Origin: Mesocentrotus franciscanus
Taxonomy: Eukaryota > Echinodermata > Echinoidea > Camarodonta > Strongylocentrotidae
Assembly: GCA_037976565.1 (NCBI GenBank)
Contig: CP137670.1
Coordinates: forward strand, 16,207,216-16,271,215
Direction of reading: 5' to 3'
DNA: 64,000 nucleotides
Position numbers and translations under genes: made by a program. The notes below the pieces were generated by a model. It ran no database searches, was not told the origin of the DNA, and saw nothing but the letters and a program-made list of their open reading frames with translations. Of this stretch, positions 25,801 through 34,836 are shown in pieces; the first letter of the stretch is position 1, and every line of letters starts with the position of its first letter.

Positions 25801-28800
25801 TTTCCATGGTTCTAAAGTAACATTTGTTTCTGATTGTCGGTGTTCGGCGAACGTTTAAACTTTAAAGAATAATCGGCGACTGATTCTATATCATCTGGCG
25901 ATCAGCTGCCGACTTTTTCTCAACCAAATATCGCCCGGAAATAGTTACTAAGAACTTGGGATCACGGTCGGCTATCAGTCGGCTATCAGTCTGAGAACTG
26001 TTAGCTGGCTTGGAATACCAAGAAAAACCTTTCCACAACCAGTTTGGTCGGTAAAAGGTATTCCACACAACAGCGTAAACCTCCATCCGACCAAAATTAA
26101 GATACCAATCGCCGACCTCTGACAACCTTATAAATCTCTCAGAGACGTCTGACAACTGACTCCCAACCAGTGGTTGTCGGGAGTTGGCGACCGGTCGTAC
26201 CTATAGAGTGTGACCTAGGCTTTAATGGGAATAATATATCCTATATAGTTCCAAATACATCTTTTGGGGATGTTATAATATGTTACAGTACACACCCTAA
26301 CAGTCAATATGTATTCTGTCAAATGGTAACTAAGTTTTATTAAATTGAGTTATGACAGAGAGTATTTATTAGGTCTTTGGTTATGATAATCGTTATCTGG
26401 TAGCTAGGTTGAAGCGGATGGATTATCGTGATCGCATGGTTTTGATCACGTGATGATCATGTCTTGATAGGTGTGGTTAGTCAATGATTAACAGACACTC
26501 CTCGCTTTCAAGACTGATGTCGATTCTCTTAATTAATATAATGTTCATTGGCGTATCGGGGAGGGGCGGCGAGCCCCCCGCCCTACCGTGAAGAAAATCA
26601 CGAGGCACATGTAGAAAATGAATTCGAGAACCCCAAAGCCAACACCTTCAAGGCTTCGGAGCCCCCTCCCCCAATAATTATTCTAAAGCGCTCCTGTTGT
26701 TGTATGATGAGTTGTTTAAGGCAAGGATTTTATTATGTGCCCCTTTTTTCCATTGTAAAGTGAAACAAATTGAAATGCCACGTAGGCATATTGCGATATT
26801 CATTATGTGGTCCATCAATTATGAACCGGGGGATGGGGTTCTCAGATTTGGTTTGGACGGGGGTGTGCGGCTGAAGCGTCTAAACCCATACCCATTTTAG
26901 GTCATATTGGCAGAAAATAATACCAATTATTAGGGACTTCCATTCAAAACGCAATCCCAGGTTTAAGGTTTTGCCGTATTCACATACCTTAATCCCTTAA
27001 TTTACAGAAAGTTGTACCCGGAAGTTGTAGTGGCATAGGCTAAGTTGTGATCCTTCGTTTATTGCTTACACAGAGTTTTGTTTTGCGTACGCCCGAGGAG
27101 GGAGATGGGGGAGTGGATTACCCGTTTATAAATTACTAAGTAGTCAGAAGCGGAGCTCAAACTAATGATATTAATAAATCAGTGCGACCATCGGCGAGGA
27201 CTTTGGATGAAAAAGCGAAATGATTTCAATTTTTTTGCGGGATTTTGCATCTGGAATTTTCACTGTAGCGGGATTATGGGTGAGATATTATCCTGAAGAA
27301 AATAGTAGCCCATGTTTAAGGCCAAGATCTGAAAAGTGAGGGATTTTTAGGGATTTTGCAGCACAAAATCATACCCAATGTTTAGGAATTCTTTGCAAAA
27401 AAGTAACCCATTAGAGCGGCACATACCCGTATACCGTATTAGACAGTACCCCCACCCCACCGGGCCCATCTTTACAGTGGTTCCGTGTATATGCTCTATA
27501 TGAGAAAAACCCTGTAAGATATATCCATTTATTTCATTCAAAAATGAAACATCTCTCGACATAACTATAGACCAACGATAACAGGGGCGGATCCAGCCGG
27601 CGGCGGGAGGGGGCCCAATTCGTGAGAAAATATTTAGCGGCGAATCGGCCAGCAGGTGAATAAGCAGGAGGGGGTAAGTCCTTACAACTTTTTTTCCCTT
27701 CCAATTGTTATGGAAATATTTAGCGGCGACTCAGCCAGCCGGTGAATAAGTGGGGGAGGGGGGAAGGGCGGTAAGAGCTTTTTTTTTTGGGTCCAATTTT
27801 GAGAAAATCTTTAGCGGCGCCTCGGCCAGCCGGTGAATAAGCGACAGGGGCGGATCTAGCTTTTTGCCAAGGGGAGGCGATTTTTTGTGTGGCTATTTTG
27901 AACCCCCGTAAGTGATGTTTTCCTGGCATCTACTAACACAATGGTGACCATAAAAAGCATTGCATGATAACGTCTTTTTAAATCAAGTAACAGTCTAAAC
28001 AGTTTGACCCAATGACGATGCAGAGCATCGTCCACGAGCCGCGTAGGGGCGAGGCGATTTTGTGTGTGGCTATTTTGAACCCCCGTAAGTGATCTTTTCC
28101 TGGCATCTACTAACACAGTGGTGACCATAAAAAGCAGTGCATGATAACGTCTTTTTAAATCAAGTAACAGTTTAATACACAGTTATATCCAGAATTATCG
28201 TGTGTTTGGTTAAGTTACCAGATGAGTTGAATATCTTGCACTTGAAAGGTTTCTCTCCAGTGTGCGTTCTTTTTTCTTTTTTTTTTGCCGGCCCAAGGGG
28301 GTTAAACCCCAACCCCTGTAGATCCGCGCCTGAGCGGGGGTTAAGAGCACTATTTTTTCGGGGCACAATTCGGGAGAAAATTCTCCCCCCGTGGATCCGC
28401 GCCTGAACGATAATGATAAAAGTAATAATAATGAATATGTTTATAGCGCACATCCACCACGCAAGGTCCTCGAGGCGCTCCAATATTATCCCGGCTAGCT
28501 CTCCTAGCCTAACGTTTTTGGTGCTCACATACTGTTTCCAGCTACCGGTACACATTTAACATTTTGGCGGAAAGTGGCAAATGTAGATTACTGTCTAACC
28601 AAAGGACAATCATGCCGCGGCGAGACTCGAACCCCGAACCATGGGATCCACAGTCCCATGACGTATTCACTAAACCACATCACCTCTACATATGATATTT
28701 TTCGAGAAATATCAAAAATAAAATAAATAAACATTAATGTCGTTCGGGACCCATTCTGGCATTCATTTCTATTTCATGAAACTATGCAACAATCATCACA

Positions 28801-29171
28801 CTCATGAGCGAAATCAATCATATTGTATCCCTCTAGAACTGGGAGTGATTTTAGTAATAATCAAACTTATACATAAGTGCCTCGATACGATTATTTTATT
28901 CACCTGGTACGAATAATTGTATTTTAATAGTCAGAATGCAAATTGCATATAATACGTATGGCTATAGGTAGGACAATTAAGCCATAATAATTTTCCTACC
29001 TAGCAACAAATAATCTATACAATTCGTATTCTGACTATTGAGATACATTTTTTCGTAACAGGTGAATGAAATTATTCGCATCGATGTGCTTCACAAAGGC
29101 ATATGCATAAATTTGGTTACTTTACGAAACGGCTATTAGTTTATTAGTTAGAATACAAAACGACTTACCAT
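18028..29171 (-). CDS. Calmodulin-like EF-hand protein (six coding exons)
   Basis: The coding exons are 29169-29171, 24160-24190, 22608-22751, 21581-21701, 20546-20661 and 18028-18053. They total 441 nt, giving 146 residues plus TAA. All junctions are GT-AG and all phases agree. The first coding exon carries only the ATG, followed by exons of 31 and 144 nt, which is the arrangement I recall for animal calmodulin genes. EF-hand loops lie at residues 21-32, 57-68, 92-103 and 128-139, and all have acidic residues at positions 1, 3 or 5, and 12, so four Ca2+ sites look intact. The central linker is two residues shorter than in calmodulin. Seven of nine target-binding methionines are replaced (M37 and M143 remain), so partners probably differ. 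It is a paralogue of calmodulin, not calmodulin itself. Its role would be cytosolic Ca2+ sensing by inference. Confidence 0.93.
18143..18230. repeat. (AAT)n microsatellite, left of foldback
   Basis: A long AAT tract with one interruption. A second AAT tract in the same orientation follows the foldback element at 19839-19900. The pair suggests that one microsatellite was split by insertion. On the transcribed strand of the calmodulin-like gene it lies about 90 nt upstream of the last exon's acceptor. Confidence 0.95.
18231..19838. mobile_element. 1.6-kb foldback-like element with ~540-bp arms
   Basis: The left arm (18231-18770) and right arm (19293-19838) are near-perfect reverse complements. 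They start AGGATTTCTCGGTCAATTTC and end GAAATTGACCGAGAAATCCT. The ~520-bp centre contains a second inverted repeat: 19023-19140 pairs with 19178-19295 around a 37-base loop. A third copy of part of that inner arm is at 18850-18912. No transposase frame is visible. The element sits in intron 5 of the calmodulin-like gene and is flanked by (AAT)n on both sides. The structure fits a foldback (snap-back) DNA element. The superfamily is not assignable. Confidence 0.85.
19839..19902. repeat. (AAT)n microsatellite, right of foldback
   Basis: AAT repeats resume immediately after the foldback's right end and in the same orientation as the tract on its left. This supports insertion into a pre-existing AAT repeat. 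Confidence 0.9.
19984..20135. mobile_element. Palindromic MITE family P, half copy
   Basis: It begins AGGCCATTCTCATAATGTAA and includes the diagnostic CAATAGTCAGAATGCGAATT and GCATACAT words. It stops after the centre, so about half of the ~300-bp palindrome is present. It lies in intron 5 of the calmodulin-like gene. Confidence 0.7.
20231..20491. mobile_element. Palindromic MITE family P, copy 2
   Basis: The left half (TTTTCGTGATGTAATCAAAT ... GCTAGGTAGGACAAAC) is mirrored by the right half (GTCCTACCTAACAACA ... GATTACATTACGAAAATGG). The right half lacks the TCTGACTATTGAAATAC segment, so it is internally deleted. It lies in intron 5, about 55 nt from exon 5. Confidence 0.8.
20767..21072. 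mobile_element. Palindromic MITE family P, copy 3
   Basis: Same mirror structure as the other copies, with GTCAGAATGCGAATTGCAT left of centre and ATGCAATTCGTATTCTGAC right of centre. Both ends carry the GGTAATGTAATCCAA / CCATTACGAAAATGG type of sequence. It lies in intron 4 of the calmodulin-like gene, about 105 nt beyond exon 5. Confidence 0.8.
22150..22565. repeat. Degenerate ATTCCGAA minisatellite-like array
   Basis: Words such as ATTCCGAAGGTTC, TTCGTAATTCCGAA and, inverted, TTCGGAATTATTC recur about every 25-40 bases between 22150 and 22565. The right part is in inverse orientation (CTTCGGAACTATACGAACCC), so the array can fold. It lies in intron 3 and ends about 45 nt from exon 3. Confidence 0.7.
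23821..24118. mobile_element. Palindromic MITE family P, copy 4
   Basis: A full-length palindrome, from ATAGGTCATTTTCATAATG to ACATTACAAAAATGGACTAT. The centre CTAGGTAGGACAAGCC is mirrored by GTCCTACCTAGCAA. Its right end is only about 40 nt from exon 2 (24160-24190). The flanking TA dinucleotides would fit a TA target duplication (Tc1/mariner-like), by inference. Confidence 0.85.
24200..27580. other. Large intron 1 of the calmodulin-like gene
   Basis: The intron runs from 24191 to 29168. In this part I see only AT-rich sequence and fragments that look like mobile-element remains: a GC-richer block at about 25860-26215, and G-rich patches near 24390, 26560 and 27090. No supported exon of another gene was found. 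Confidence 0.5.
27630..27842. repeat. Three ~88-bp tandem units inside the hAT element
   Basis: TTTAGCGGCGAATCGGCCAG, TTTAGCGGCGACTCAGCCAG and TTTAGCGGCGCCTCGGCCAG start near 27632, 27718 and 27810. Each is followed by a GGTGAATAAG variant. A single unit in reverse orientation occurs near 31370-31435. Confidence 0.8.
27871..28178. repeat. Two ~130-bp direct repeats, period ~175
   Basis: A segment starting GTGTGGCTATTTTGAACCCC and running through ATCAAGTAACAGT occurs at about 27878-28006 and again at 28052-28178 with few differences. Both are inside the 824-bp hAT-type element. Confidence 0.85.
28420..28686 (-). mobile_element. tRNA-derived SINE, family A (minus)
   Basis: The minus-strand head has box B GGGTTCGAGTCTCG, followed by body words TTGTCCTTTGGTTAGACAG and CCACTTTCCGCC. 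The 3' part is AATATTGGAGCGCCTCGAGG and ends in an ATTATTATTAC tail. The hAT-type element's right end is immediately adjacent. Confidence 0.75.
28852..29136. mobile_element. Palindromic MITE family P, copy 5
   Basis: It has the same mirror layout: TAGTCAGAATGCAAATTGCA and TAGGTAGGACAATTAAGCC on the left, CCTACCTAGCAAC and AATTCGTATTCTGACTATTG on the right. Its right end is about 25 nt from the donor GTAAGT after the ATG-only exon, so it occupies the very start of intron 1 in transcript direction. Confidence 0.8.
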
Positions 29172-29382
29172 GATTCTTGCTTGGTCTTGCAGGTGTATTT
29201 CGCTGAGTTGAGTGGTGTGCTTCGTTGGTTGAGCTGACAGTAGAATGATGCGAATTTGATAAACCGAAACCAGGCTTCGTCAAAAAACACTCATCGCATT
29301 CACGTTAATGAGTAATAGATTAATCTGTATGTTGATACAGTTTTTGAGACCATTCATTCATCATTGTAATGATTAACCTCTA

Positions 29383-29428
29383 TGACGTAATAATTGACTT
29401 AGGTGACGTGTAAAAGCGTTATGACGCT
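29383..29428 (-). promoter_or_regulatory. Cluster of CRE-like TGACG words upstream of the ATG
   Basis: TGACGTAA (29383), GTGACGTG (29403) and ATGACGCT (29421) lie 210-255 bp upstream of the calmodulin-like start codon. They resemble cAMP-response-element half sites (TGACG). No TATA box was seen between them and the ATG. Function is inferred only from the words and their position. Confidence 0.25.
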
Positions 29429-29700
29429 TCATCAGTCAAGCATTTTCAGTAAAGATTAACAGATTAACTGCCTCTCCCTTTTATTAAATATTTCTCTTTG
29501 TTTGGATCTCTTTCTGAAGAAAAGAAAAGCAATACTAAAGAATACTCATTTATCACCAAAGGCACGTCCCTACATTTCGTGACTCAGTGGTATCATTTGA
29601 ATTTCGTTTTATTATAATTGCTATACATGTGATAATTAATTATGTTCGTATAACTTATGGGATTTGATGGCTTTATGTAATTATAAGCTATCCGCCTGAT

Positions 29701-29721
29701 CTATTATATATATATATTATA

Positions 29722-29790
<69 letters not shown>
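29701..29790. repeat. (TA)n microsatellite
   Basis: About 90 bp of nearly pure TA, followed by a short TG run. Open frames made of alternating Tyr and Ile in this area are artefacts of the repeat. Confidence 0.95.
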
Positions 29791-29799
29791 GTGTGTGTG

Positions 29800-31140
29800 T
29801 ATAATCTTAACTTTTTGAAACTATTTTTTTGGATACAAAAAACAACCCCCAAACACACAAAAAACGTACAAGCTGACCAGCTTCTGCACACGTAGAATTT
29901 TGGTACGAGTAAAATGTTCACTACAATGCTAATTTTAGTGTATAGCATTGTACATACTAAATACCTTCAACATGATAAAGAGCATATCACTTCGATAGAA
30001 GGCCATTTATTCTGCTCATGGTCATGGGTAACATGAATGTTTTATTATAATCTGAATTCATGCTTTCTCAGAACATTATTATCATATGCTAAAAGCTATA
30101 AACCCTCGAAAACACGTACAGACATAATTATGAAAGCTTACGTCAGCATCATCATGGCAAAACATAAGTTTCACCTGCACTAAGGCCAGAAGGTGTGTCT
30201 TGAAAGAATATATAGGAGGTGCGAGTTAACTTCAAACCAAACATACTTTATATAGGCGCAAAATGAACCCCATCCAGACAGACGGTTGCCTAAACCCTCG
30301 ATTCAGGGGCAAGGGGCCAATTTGCTGCCCGCCATGACATATCTCCGACCAAGAGACACTTTTCTTATATGACTTAGAAGGTAAGGGAGTCATTAAAGTA
30401 TTAAACGAAAAATGGAAACGCATGAAATATAGACATTTTCTCAAAATATTTACTTCTTATCCAATTAGGTTATTTTTGGCGACCCACCCTCCTCGTAACG
30501 CAAACCAAGACCATCAAGAAGTGTTTCCTTGATGTCTTGATCACATACAATGCAAAATGCAGGAATATGACAAACGACATAATTATAATCATGTTAAAGA
30601 AATACGTTCACCTTGCCAGACAATCACTGCAGAAACCCTCGATCTTAACATGCTTAATGGATAAGAATATACGATATGACTTGTGTCTAAAAAATGCAAC
30701 GAGATTTTGATTGGCAATATCTTTAAAAGCGTTTAATCATCCTCATATAAAGTTCGTAGGTAATGATACAATATTATGATAAAGTATCTCCTAATCTTTG
30801 TATACATTTTATGAGAATTTTTAAATTCAGCTTTGAAGCTGAAACTAAAACATAATGCTTTAATATAACGATCGCAACTACTTTCGAAAATCAACTTAAG
30901 GCAGTTTCAATGGCCTTGCGTCACCTATTAAAATGTGCGAACATGACAATAAGGTATTACGTAATCCGAACATGATTTCAATGGGATTAATAGTGTATTG
31001 AAATTGCCCTTGAAAAAAAAAATAGTTGCAATCTTGTTTTGTTTTTTGCAAGACGGAGGATTTGGAACGAAGCCACATTCACCAGTCAATAGCGTGACCG
31101 TAGCGTGATAAGATCGGAAATTTGAAAGGGGTTCGATGGG
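29800..31140. other. Intergenic stretch, nothing recognised
   Basis: AT-rich sequence between the calmodulin-like and ATG101 genes. No splice-consistent coding segment, RNA gene or repeat with clear termini was seen. Confidence 0.5.
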
Positions 31141-31149
31141 GTAAAATGC

Positions 31150-31436
31150 AGTTGCGGATCCAGGATGGGGGCCAGGGGCACGGGCCCCAACCCCTGGCAA
31201 AAAAAAGAAGTAAAAAGCAAAGATGGTAACCACGATTTTGCCTTTAATAAAACAAAAAAGAAGACGGGCCCCCACCCCTGGCAAAAAGAAGAAGATGGTA
31301 ACCACAATTTTACCCTTTTTTGTTGTTGCTCAAGGGGGAATGTTGAGTAAAAAAAATAGTGCTCATTATTCCCCGGCTGATTCGCCGCTAGATATTTATT
31401 TATTTTCTCACGAATTTGCCCCTCGTCGCCGGCTGG
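31150..31436. mobile_element. Degraded hAT-type element of the CAGGGGCGGATCC family
   Basis: Its left end reads CAGTTGCGGATCCAGGATGG. Its right end, CGTCGCCGGCTGGATC, is the reverse of the GGATCCAGCCGGCG start of the element at 27582. Internal words (TTCGCCGCTAGATATTTATT, TTTTCTCACGAATTTG) match that element in reverse. No intact target duplication was found. Confidence 0.6.
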
Positions 31437-32042
31437 ATCAGAACGTTAACATTTAGTGCAGTGATTTTTTTTCTTCGGGTATGAAGAAGGCTTGATTCTA
31501 AGGAGGAGGCTTAGACTAACTAAAGGTCACCCGAAAAATGATTGATTTGATGTATTTTACATGATGACGGAGTACACATGTTTCGTGTTATTTGTTCATT
31601 AACTATTAACTCACCATCGGTAAAGGAGGGTCAAAGTACAAATTGCAAAAGTTACTCAAAACAGAAATATATGTAATCATGGAGGTCCACTGGTCCACTA
31701 TTGCAAAAACACTATTGCAAAAAGACATTCATAGGTTTCTGTCTCTGAATAACTGAATTGGTTCGACCGTTCGATGTTGAGAGGCAGTCGATCGTACAAA
31801 AGAATTCTAATTTCTGTACCGTTTTTGTATATCATTTAAAAGCTGCACTTGACACTCACACAGATGCTCTTGTTCGCTCCAGTCTCTCGGGATAGAATAG
31901 CATAAGGAAAGATAGAAGAGAAAGGGATAGGAGGACAAAAGAAATATTAACATACGAAAAGATAGAAGAGAAATTGACAGAAGGATAAGACAAATTAGAG
32001 AATAACATAAGATAAGACAGAAAACAAAATGATAGAAGGATG

Positions 32043-32135
32043 ATAATAATAGTAATGATAATAATAATATGTCTTGTTTCCCCAGGGTAGCCTCATCAGT
32101 ATCAATAATGTTCTCCCTGCATGAGGGTCCTGCAA
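32043..32135 (-). mobile_element. SINE family B tail fragment (minus)
   Basis: TGTCTTGTTTCCCCAGGGTA, TCATCAGTATCAATAATG and TGCATGAGGGTCCTGCAAT match, in reverse, the 3' region of the family B SINE at 63290. The head is missing. An ATAATAATAT tail lies at its left side. Confidence 0.65.
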
Positions 32136-32369
32136 TAAAAGAAAGGATAACAAAGACAAGAATAAAGAAGGATAAAAAAAACAAAGAAATACATATATGA
32201 GATACCAGAAGGATTAACGTGAAAAGGGGTAACATGACGTCACCGTCCCAAGAAATCGAAATGGTTTACAAAATTAATGAGGACGGAAGCATTGTGCGAG
32301 GACCGTCACGGTCGATTAAACTCTCCGTCCTGTACGTCTGCTACATGTACCGTCTCCTTTCGAAAAGGT

Positions 32370-33115
32370 CCATATTCTTATATGCACCGCCCCTCCCCCT
32401 CCCCTATTCGTCGCTACAGTAGTCCAATCTCCCCCTCTCTCTCTCTTCCCTTCCCTACCCTAGTCCCCACCCCCTCTCTTTTCTCTCACTCTTTATTTCT
32501 CTCTCCCCCATTCTCTATCCTATAGTCCTATCTACCACTTTTTTGTATCTCTCCTTCTGATCTATTTCTTTCTCTTTTCCTTCTTCACCCTAGTCCCATC
32601 TCCCCCTGTCCTTCTCTCTCTCTCTCTCTCTTCCCTATCCTGGTCCCACCCCTCTCTTCCGATCCCTTCTTTACCCTACAGTCCCATCTCCCCCTCTCTT
32701 TCTTCATCTCTTCCATTACCCCAGTCCCCATCTCACACTCTCTTTCTCTACCCTTTAGTCCCATCTCCCCTCTCTCTCTCTCTTCCCTTTCCTATCCTGG
32801 TCCCACCCTCTCTCCTCCCCTAATTTCTTGTGTTCAAGTCCCATCATTTCTCTACAATCTCTCCCGTCTCCTCTCCCTCTCTCTTCTCCTCTAATCTTCA
32901 AGTTCCTCCTTTTCCTTTCAATCTGCCCCCATTTCTCTCTTCTTTCTTTTCTCCTCTAATCCCACATCTCCAAGCCTCTTGTCTCCTCTCACTCTCACTC
33001 CCCCTTCTCTCTCTCCTTCTCTAATCCCCTATCTTCAAGTTTCTTCCTTTCTCTTCAATCTCTCCTCTCAATCCCCCCTCCCCCTACACCCTCCTCCCTC
33101 TCTCTCTCTCTTTAA
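32370..33115. repeat. ~740-bp C/T-rich asymmetric tract
   Basis: Almost every base is C or T on the plus strand. Loose units containing TAGTCCCATCTCCCCCTCTC recur irregularly, roughly every 75-100 bases. Serine/leucine-rich open frames here are by-products. Such strand asymmetry can form triplex (H-DNA) structures, which is a general property and was not observed here. Confidence 0.8.
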
Positions 33116-33857
33116 AGGCCCTCACATTCTCTTTAATAAATAATTATAATCCATAACAATTTAGTGTGTGCGCATGATAATACAGTGTATATTTAACATT
33201 ATTACTTGGTATTTCATTTCAAGTAATTGTAATTTACACAGCTTTACTATAATATACTAAATCACTGTATAAGGACTCTTTGAATTGATTACCAGTAATT
33301 TACTAAGCTTACCCTAAACAGTAATATTAAATGTAAAAAATATTGCACTGTACAACAAAACTGACAAGTATATTACATAAAATTTAGTGATCTTGTGTTT
33401 AACATGCTCTTTAAGTTTCATTTTATTTGATATGGCAACTGTGCCTCTGTGAAAGAGATTACAAATACACTAAGTGTTTGTATTAAATGACATTAGAGGA
33501 AATCTTACCCCTAAAGAATAAGTGTAGGTATGCTGAAAGATGATTTTCATTCATGCCTATTGATGAAATTTCTATCGACACGGGTGATATAAAGATAGCA
33601 AGTCAAATGCTGTTGTGGATAGAAATACAGAGATATTATTCCTCCTGTTAGACAACAATGTCACCATGTCTTGCATAAGGTTCACTCTGCCATAGCATCT
33701 AATATCAAAGTATTCATGTTTTCACCATCATCTCATTTTCCAGGAAACTATAACATCCGTTTGTCACCAATATTTTAAAGAAATAGAAATTGGTGAACAA
33801 ATGAACCATTTTCATGTCGACATACACAGAGCTTGATAAACAACATTGCCAATCAGA

Positions 33858-34164
33858 AGCCCATTTTCATAATGTAATCAAATTGAATGCATAAGCCTTG
33901 GTCAAGTGCCTCGTTACAAATTATTTCATTCACCCTTAATGAATAAATGTATCTCAATAGTCAGAATGCGAATTGCATACATTAGTTGTTGCCAGATAGG
34001 ACAAACATTATGGTTTGCCCTACCTAACAAGACGTAATGTATGCAATTTGCATTCTGATTATTGAAATACAATTATTTGAAAAAGGTGAATGAAATAATT
34101 TGTAACAAGGCACTGAACAAAGATTTATGCATTGAATTTGATTACATTATCAAAATGGCCTATT
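33858..34164. mobile_element. Palindromic MITE family P, copy 6
   Basis: This is the most complete copy, from CCCATTTTCATAATGTAATC to GATTACATTATCAAAATGGC. The halves are mirrored around CAGATAGGACAAACATTATGG / TTGCCCTACCTAACAAG. It lies between the calmodulin-like and ATG101 genes. Confidence 0.85.
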
Positions 34165-34196
34165 CTTGCTGCAACAGCTATAGATAAATAATATTT

Positions 34197-34565
34197 ATAA
34201 TAATAACAATATTAATAAATGTATGTCCATTTATAAAGCGTAGCTACTATACAAATATACTCCAGTGCATTTCATACAAAGTATCATATTATCCCGGGCC
34301 CTTGCTATAGCTGAGCCATTGTGATAAGGAGTTAAAAGTGTTCATATTACCCCAGGCCCCGGGTGACGCTGAGTCGTCGTAATGAGGCTTTAAAAGTGTT
34401 CAAGGAAATTCTTCCTACTGGGCACCCATTTACTTCACCTGGGTGGACAGTGGCAAAGGTAGATTGATGTCTTGCTAAAGGAAATTAGTGCTGCAGCTGG
34501 AGTCGAATGACGAACCATGTGATCCACACAGTCCACTGAAGTAGCCACACAACCACGACAAGTCT
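34197..34565 (-). mobile_element. tRNA-derived SINE, family A (minus, diverged)
   Basis: It contains the reversed body words CACCTGGGTGGACAGTGGC and TTGCTAAAGGAAATTAGTG, a degraded head with CACAACCACGACAAG, and a tail region TTTATAAAGCGTAGCTACTA. It is longer than other copies because a ~70-bp middle part (ATTATCCCGGGCCCTTGC / ATTACCCCAGGCCCCGGG) is duplicated. Confidence 0.7.
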
Positions 34566-34836
34566 ACTTATTCTCCGTCTACATCAGCTGTCCGACATAT
34601 ACAACATTGTAATCGCCAGAACAACAACCACTGGAGAACGGAAAATTGGCGGCTTACTTTAGTCTGCCTATTCGCGTCTGAGAAAGATGTCTGAACTCTA
34701 GACATCGAAACTGTTACAGGTAATTTTTTTCTCTTGGATATGAGATAAGAATTTTCAAACCATTATTACAACCATCCTGATGAAACTCATTCATAATCAT
34801 TCTCTGGTTGAGTGTCCAGTCAATCCTGAAGATGGT

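Larger units (their letters stand above)
27582..28405. mobile_element. hAT-type non-autonomous element (824 bp)
   Basis: CAGGGGCGGATCCAG at the left and GGATCCGCGCCTG at the right form imperfect terminal inverted repeats. A perfect 8-bp direct repeat, AACGATAA, flanks the element (27574-27581 and 28406-28413). An 8-bp duplication together with termini beginning CAGGG fits the hAT superfamily. The interior has three tandem units of a ~88-bp sequence (TTTAGCGGCG ... CCGGTGAATAAG) and two ~130-bp repeats. A second internal terminus-like sequence, CAGGGGCGGATC at 27844, suggests a nested or composite origin. No transposase is present. Confidence 0.85.

Noticed and set aside
25886..26155. 89-codon minus-strand frame in calmodulin-like intron 1
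   Set aside because: No recognisable domain. The area is GC-richer and likely a mobile-element remnant, and no splice sites fit a gene.
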